Below are positions 5,941 to 8,566 of a stretch of 8,566 bases of DNA, in pieces. The DNA is taken from assembly GCA_937860115.1 (NCBI GenBank), contig CALMBI010000159.1:1-8566 (forward strand), given 5' to 3'. Every line of letters begins with the position of its first letter. The stretch's first letter is position 1. This stretch comes from an uncultured Arcobacter sp. (GTDB lineage: Bacteria > Campylobacterota > Campylobacteria > Campylobacterales > Arcobacteraceae). The notes under the pieces are model-generated. The model saw only the letters and a list, made by a program, of their open reading frames with translations, made no database searches and was not told the origin of the DNA. Position numbers and translations under genes: made by a program.

Positions 5941-5958
5941 AACATTTGCTACAATGTT
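5941..5958 (+). promoter_or_regulatory. extended -10 promoter of the DUF808-mltA pair
   Basis: TGCTACAAT (5947-5955) is an extended -10 element 26 bases before the ATG at 5982. It lies inside a small inverted repeat, AACATT (5941-5946) and AATGTT (5953-5958), which could be a repressor site. No convincing -35 is present. Confidence 0.55.
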
Positions 5959-5981
5959 TGAAAAATAAATAAAGGTGGACT

Positions 5982-6845
5982 ATGGCAACGGGATTTTTTG
6001 CCCTTTTAGATGATATAGCAATGCTTGCAGATGATGTAGCAGTCACTACAAAAATGGCGACAACAAAAACAGCTGGAATCCTCGGTGATGATCTTGCTGT
6101 AAATGCAGAAAAGGCTGTAGGATTTGCACAAGAGCGAGAACTAAAAGTGATATGGGCGATCACAAAAGGTTCATTTATAAACAAACTAATCATTTTGCCT
6201 ATCGCTTTTTTATTAAGTGCATTTGCACCATCACTTATCCCTATTATTTTAGTTTTTGGTGGATTGTATCTTCTCTATGAAGGAAGTGAAAAAGTTGAAG
6301 AGTATTTTCATAAACATCACAAAACTCATCACGAAGAGGAGCTTATAGAATCAACTACTGAAAATATCTTAGATGTCGAAAAAGAAAAAATCAAAAGTGC
6401 TATCATAACAGATTTTATCCTCTCTATTGAGATCATTATCTTAGCACTTGGAACAGTTTTAGAGCAACCTCTTGCGATCCAAATAGCAGCTACAACGCTT
6501 ACAGCAATAATTGCGACAGTCGCTGTTTATGGACTTGTGGCACTTATAGTAAGACTTGATAATATTGGCTTCTGGCTGATAGAAAAAGAGCATCCAAAAA
6601 GTGGTCAATATCTTATAGAACTTATGCCAAAAATCATCAAAGCACTTGGATTTATAGGAACAGTTGCTATGATCTTAGTAGGTGGTGGGATATTGACACA
6701 CAATATTGAATTTATTCATCATCTCACACCTACATTTCTTCCAGGACTTCTTAGTGAATTTTTAGTAGGGATTGTTATTGGTGGGATTATTTTAGGATTA
6801 GTAAAGATCAAAGAGAAACTTATTCCACAAAAAAGCGACTCATGA
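5982..6845 (+). CDS. yedI: DUF808/YedI family inner-membrane protein
   Basis: The 287-residue protein follows the DUF808 (YedI) pattern. The conserved N-terminus, GFFALLDDIAMLADDVAV (4-21), runs into TTKMATTKTAGILGDDLAVNAEKAVGF (22-48). After it come about five hydrophobic segments (roughly 68-98, 140-160, 166-190, 218-240 and 255-278). Between the first two is a His-rich cytosolic or periplasmic loop, HKHHKTHHEEE (110-120), that could bind metal. The family's biochemical function is unknown. AGGTGG at 5973-5978 precedes the ATG. The stop overlaps the mltA start by the tetranucleotide ATGA (6842-6845), so the two are translationally coupled, which hints at a shared envelope role. Confidence 0.92.
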   Translation: MATGFFALLDDIAMLADDVAVTTKMATTKTAGILGDDLAVNAEKAVGFAQERELKVIWAITKGSFINKLIILPIAFLLSAFAPSLIPIILVFGGLYLLYEGSEKVEEYFHKHHKTHHEEELIESTTENILDVEKEKIKSAIITDFILSIEIIILALGTVLEQPLAIQIAATTLTAIIATVAVYGLVALIVRLDNIGFWLIEKEHPKSGQYLIELMPKIIKALGFIGTVAMILVGGGILTHNIEFIHHLTPTFLPGLLSEFLVGIVIGGIILGLVKIKEKLIPQKSDS

Positions 6846-7948
6846 AGATAACTTTTTGTATTGTTGCATTTACTCTTTTGTTTAGTGGTTGTGTTTACAA
6901 CCAATCACCAAAAGTTGATCTTTCTTCTATAACACAAGCAAATCTCAAGCAACTCTCTTGGGAAGAGCTAAACGATATCAAAAAAGATGATATACAAAGT
7001 GCTTTTAGGGTATTTTTACAAGATTGTAAAAGTGAAAAAAACAATCTTGTAGAGATATGCACACTAGCATTTGATACGAATGACTCAACAAACTTTTTTC
7101 AAAACAATTTTACACCATATCAATTATTTGATGATAAAGGAAGCAAAAAAGGGATCATTACAGGTTACTATGAACCACAACTTTTTGGAAGCAAAACAAA
7201 AACTGAAAAATACAAATATCCAATCCATAAACTACCAAATGATCTTGTCTATTTTGATAGTTCATTGTTTACAAATACAACTCCACCACAAAAATTTGTT
7301 GGCAAAATCAAAGAACAACACTTTATTCCGTACGATACAAGAGAAGAGATAAATATAAGAGATGATCTAGAAGCAATATGTTATGTAGATAGCCCAATCG
7401 ATCTTTTTTTCTTACATATTCAAGGGAGTGGAAGAATCACTTTAGATACAAACGAGACAATATTTGTAGGATACAAAGAAAATAATGGGAGAGACTATTT
7501 TGCCATAGGAAAAAAACTTATAGAAGATGGAGAGATACAAAAAGAGGATATCTCAATGCAATCGATCGAAGCTTGGCTTAAAAATAATCCAAACAAAATG
7601 GAACAGATATTTAACTTCAACGAGCGATATATTTTCTTTGAAGAAACAAATCAAAGTGCTTCTGGATCTCTTGGGATAGAGCTTGTAGCTGGACGAAATA
7701 TAGCCATTGATACCTCCATAATTCCACTAGGATATCCTGTATTACTTAAAACAACAAATCCAATCACAAAAGAAAAAATAAAGAAAATAGTGATTGCAGC
7801 AGACACAGGTGCAGCAATCAAAGGGAAAATTCGAGCTGATTATTTTTGTGGATATGGAGAAGACGCAAAAGAGCTTTCAGGAAAAATGAAACAAGAGGGT
7901 GAGCTTATATTATTTATTCCAAATAAAAAATCAATGAATGAAAATTAA
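6842..7948 (+). CDS. mltA: MltA family lytic murein transglycosylase lipoprotein
   Basis: The 368-residue protein begins with a short lipoprotein signal ending in the lipobox LFSGC (Cys17), so it should be anchored in the outer membrane facing peptidoglycan. The MltA domain shows ITGYYEP (106-112) and LHIQGSGRI (191-199). The C-terminal 3D domain carries its three aspartates: Asp290 (IAIDTSIIPLG), Asp321 (ADTGAAIKG, expected to be the catalytic acid by comparison with E. coli Asp308) and Asp333 (ADYFCG). It cleaves the MurNAc-GlcNAc bond with formation of 1,6-anhydro-MurNAc, for wall turnover or machinery insertion. No ribosome site is seen, so translation probably depends on the overlapping DUF808 gene. 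Its TAA shares bases with the stop of the opposite gene. Confidence 0.95.
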   Translation: MKITFCIVAFTLLFSGCVYNQSPKVDLSSITQANLKQLSWEELNDIKKDDIQSAFRVFLQDCKSEKNNLVEICTLAFDTNDSTNFFQNNFTPYQLFDDKGSKKGIITGYYEPQLFGSKTKTEKYKYPIHKLPNDLVYFDSSLFTNTTPPQKFVGKIKEQHFIPYDTREEINIRDDLEAICYVDSPIDLFFLHIQGSGRITLDTNETIFVGYKENNGRDYFAIGKKLIEDGEIQKEDISMQSIEAWLKNNPNKMEQIFNFNERYIFFEETNQSASGSLGIELVAGRNIAIDTSIIPLGYPVLLKTTNPITKEKIKKIVIAADTGAAIKGKIRADYFCGYGEDAKELSGKMKQEGELILFIPNKKSMNEN

Positions 7949-8451
7949 TTTTTTGGAGTAAAACCCAATTTTTCAATCAAAATATCATCATCTTGTACAA
8001 ATCTTTCACATTTTTTGCCACCAATTTCGGTGCAGATCTTTTCCCATTTTACAGTGTGTCCACCATTTTCTTTTGAAAAATCACCCACCACAAACATCAA
8101 AGCATGAGCATATTCATGTGGTAAAACATCCTCTATCATATATGTTTCATTTTCTTTAAATCTATTTTTATTGAGTGTGATAGAGATCTCTCCAGCTTTA
8201 TTGATAGTTGCAAATCCAAAAAGATTGTTTGAAATAGTATCACTAATATAAACAGGAATAGATACTTTAAATCCAAATTTTTGATAAGTTATCGTTTCTA
8301 ATTCTTTTGTTTTTTCCTCAATTTTAGAGATAATTTCGCTAGAAAGAGGATTGTTAAAAAACCTATTGTTCTCTTGTGTGACATAGATGAGTCCCACTAA
8401 AGATGCAAGAGTTAGAAATAAAAAAGCCTTGATATAAGAAGATATCACCAT
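7945..8451 (-). CDS. membrane-anchored SprT-like zinc metalloprotease
   Basis: The 168-residue protein has one N-terminal membrane segment (about residues 8-24) and then a SprT-like catalytic core. HEYAH (112-116) supplies two zinc ligands and the catalytic Glu, and His132 in GGHTVKWEKIC is the likely third ligand, with Trp136 matching the conserved H-x(3)-W spacing of SprT proteins. With one anchor and a positive N-terminus, the catalytic domain is probably periplasmic, and Cys140 and Cys148 could form a disulfide. Substrate unknown. The ATG lies 3 bases after the stop of the preceding gene with no ribosome site of its own, implying reinitiation. Nuclear or cytosolic SprT proteins lack such an anchor, so this is a distinct subtype. 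Alternative: a general zincin of another family. Confidence 0.85.
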   Translation of the reverse strand: MVISSYIKAFLFLTLASLVGLIYVTQENNRFFNNPLSSEIISKIEEKTKELETITYQKFGFKVSIPVYISDTISNNLFGFATINKAGEISITLNKNRFKENETYMIEDVLPHEYAHALMFVVGDFSKENGGHTVKWEKICTEIGGKKCERFVQDDDILIEKLGFTPKN

Positions 8452-8454
8452 GTT

Positions 8455-8566
8455 TTAAATTACTAAATACGCTAAAATCATCAACACAGTGATTTTAGCA
8501 AATCCTACAAATGTTGTCCCGATAATATTCCCACTTTGACAACTCACACATGATGTGTATTTTTTT
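8455..8566 (-). CDS. C-terminal fragment of a small membrane protein with CxxC
   Basis: The minus strand is open from the window edge to a TAA at 8457-8455 and encodes 36 residues. A CVSC motif is followed by a hydrophobic C-terminal segment (VGFAKITVLMILAYLVI). The Cys pair followed by a membrane helix suggests a zinc- or heme-binding or redox knuckle on a membrane protein, but I do not recognise the family. It is upstream of, and 3 bp from, the SprT-like gene in the same direction, so the two probably form an operon. The N-terminus is outside the window. Confidence 0.7.
   Translation of the reverse strand, partial: KKYTSCVSCQSGNIIGTTFVGFAKITVLMILAYLVI

Noticed and set aside
5903..6193. Minus-strand frame opposite the DUF808 start
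   Set aside because: It is the complement of the conserved DUF808 N-terminus and crosses its promoter.

Overview
The window is AT-rich and gene-dense. Its proteins look like those of a free-living Campylobacterota bacterium (the Sulfurimonas, Sulfurospirillum and Arcobacter group). The best pointer is a complete NavAb-type bacterial sodium channel that follows, almost residue for residue, the Arcobacter channel as I remember it. TGA serves as an ordinary stop codon here, for example at 6843-6845. No rRNA, tRNA, CRISPR array or transposase gene is visible.

Left end (1-835): a compact mobile element of 669 bp occupies 104-772. It has perfect 26-bp terminal inverted repeats, is flanked by perfect 9-bp direct repeats (AGCCTCAAT), and carries only a HigBA-type toxin-antitoxin pair. 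The toxin frame (166-465) is full length but has a TGA at codon 13, where the family normally has tryptophan; the antitoxin (458-739) is intact. The element sits just upstream of phnA and probably split its original upstream region.

Middle (836-2160, plus strand): phnA (zinc-ribbon YjdM/PhnA protein), a terminator-like hairpin, then the promoter and gene of the voltage-gated sodium channel. The channel converges, with a 6-bp gap, on a minus-strand operon.

Minus-strand operon (5841 to 2167), in order of transcription: a 463-residue protein with at least nine degenerate 24-27-residue helical repeats and a possible BRCT-like N-terminus; a MoxR-family AAA+ ATPase; and a DUF2201/VWA protein with an intact metal-binding MIDAS motif but a degraded HExxH motif. 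Together they form a MoxR-VWA module with an uncharacterised third partner, probably a chaperone-like or metal-insertion machine. The VWA gene may use a rare ATT start.

Right end (5982-8566): a DUF808/YedI inner-membrane protein and an MltA lytic transglycosylase lipoprotein form a plus-strand pair coupled by ATGA. They converge, sharing a TTAA that holds both stop codons, on a membrane-anchored SprT-like zinc metalloprotease gene. That gene lies 3 bp behind the C-terminal fragment of a small CxxC membrane protein that enters from the right edge.
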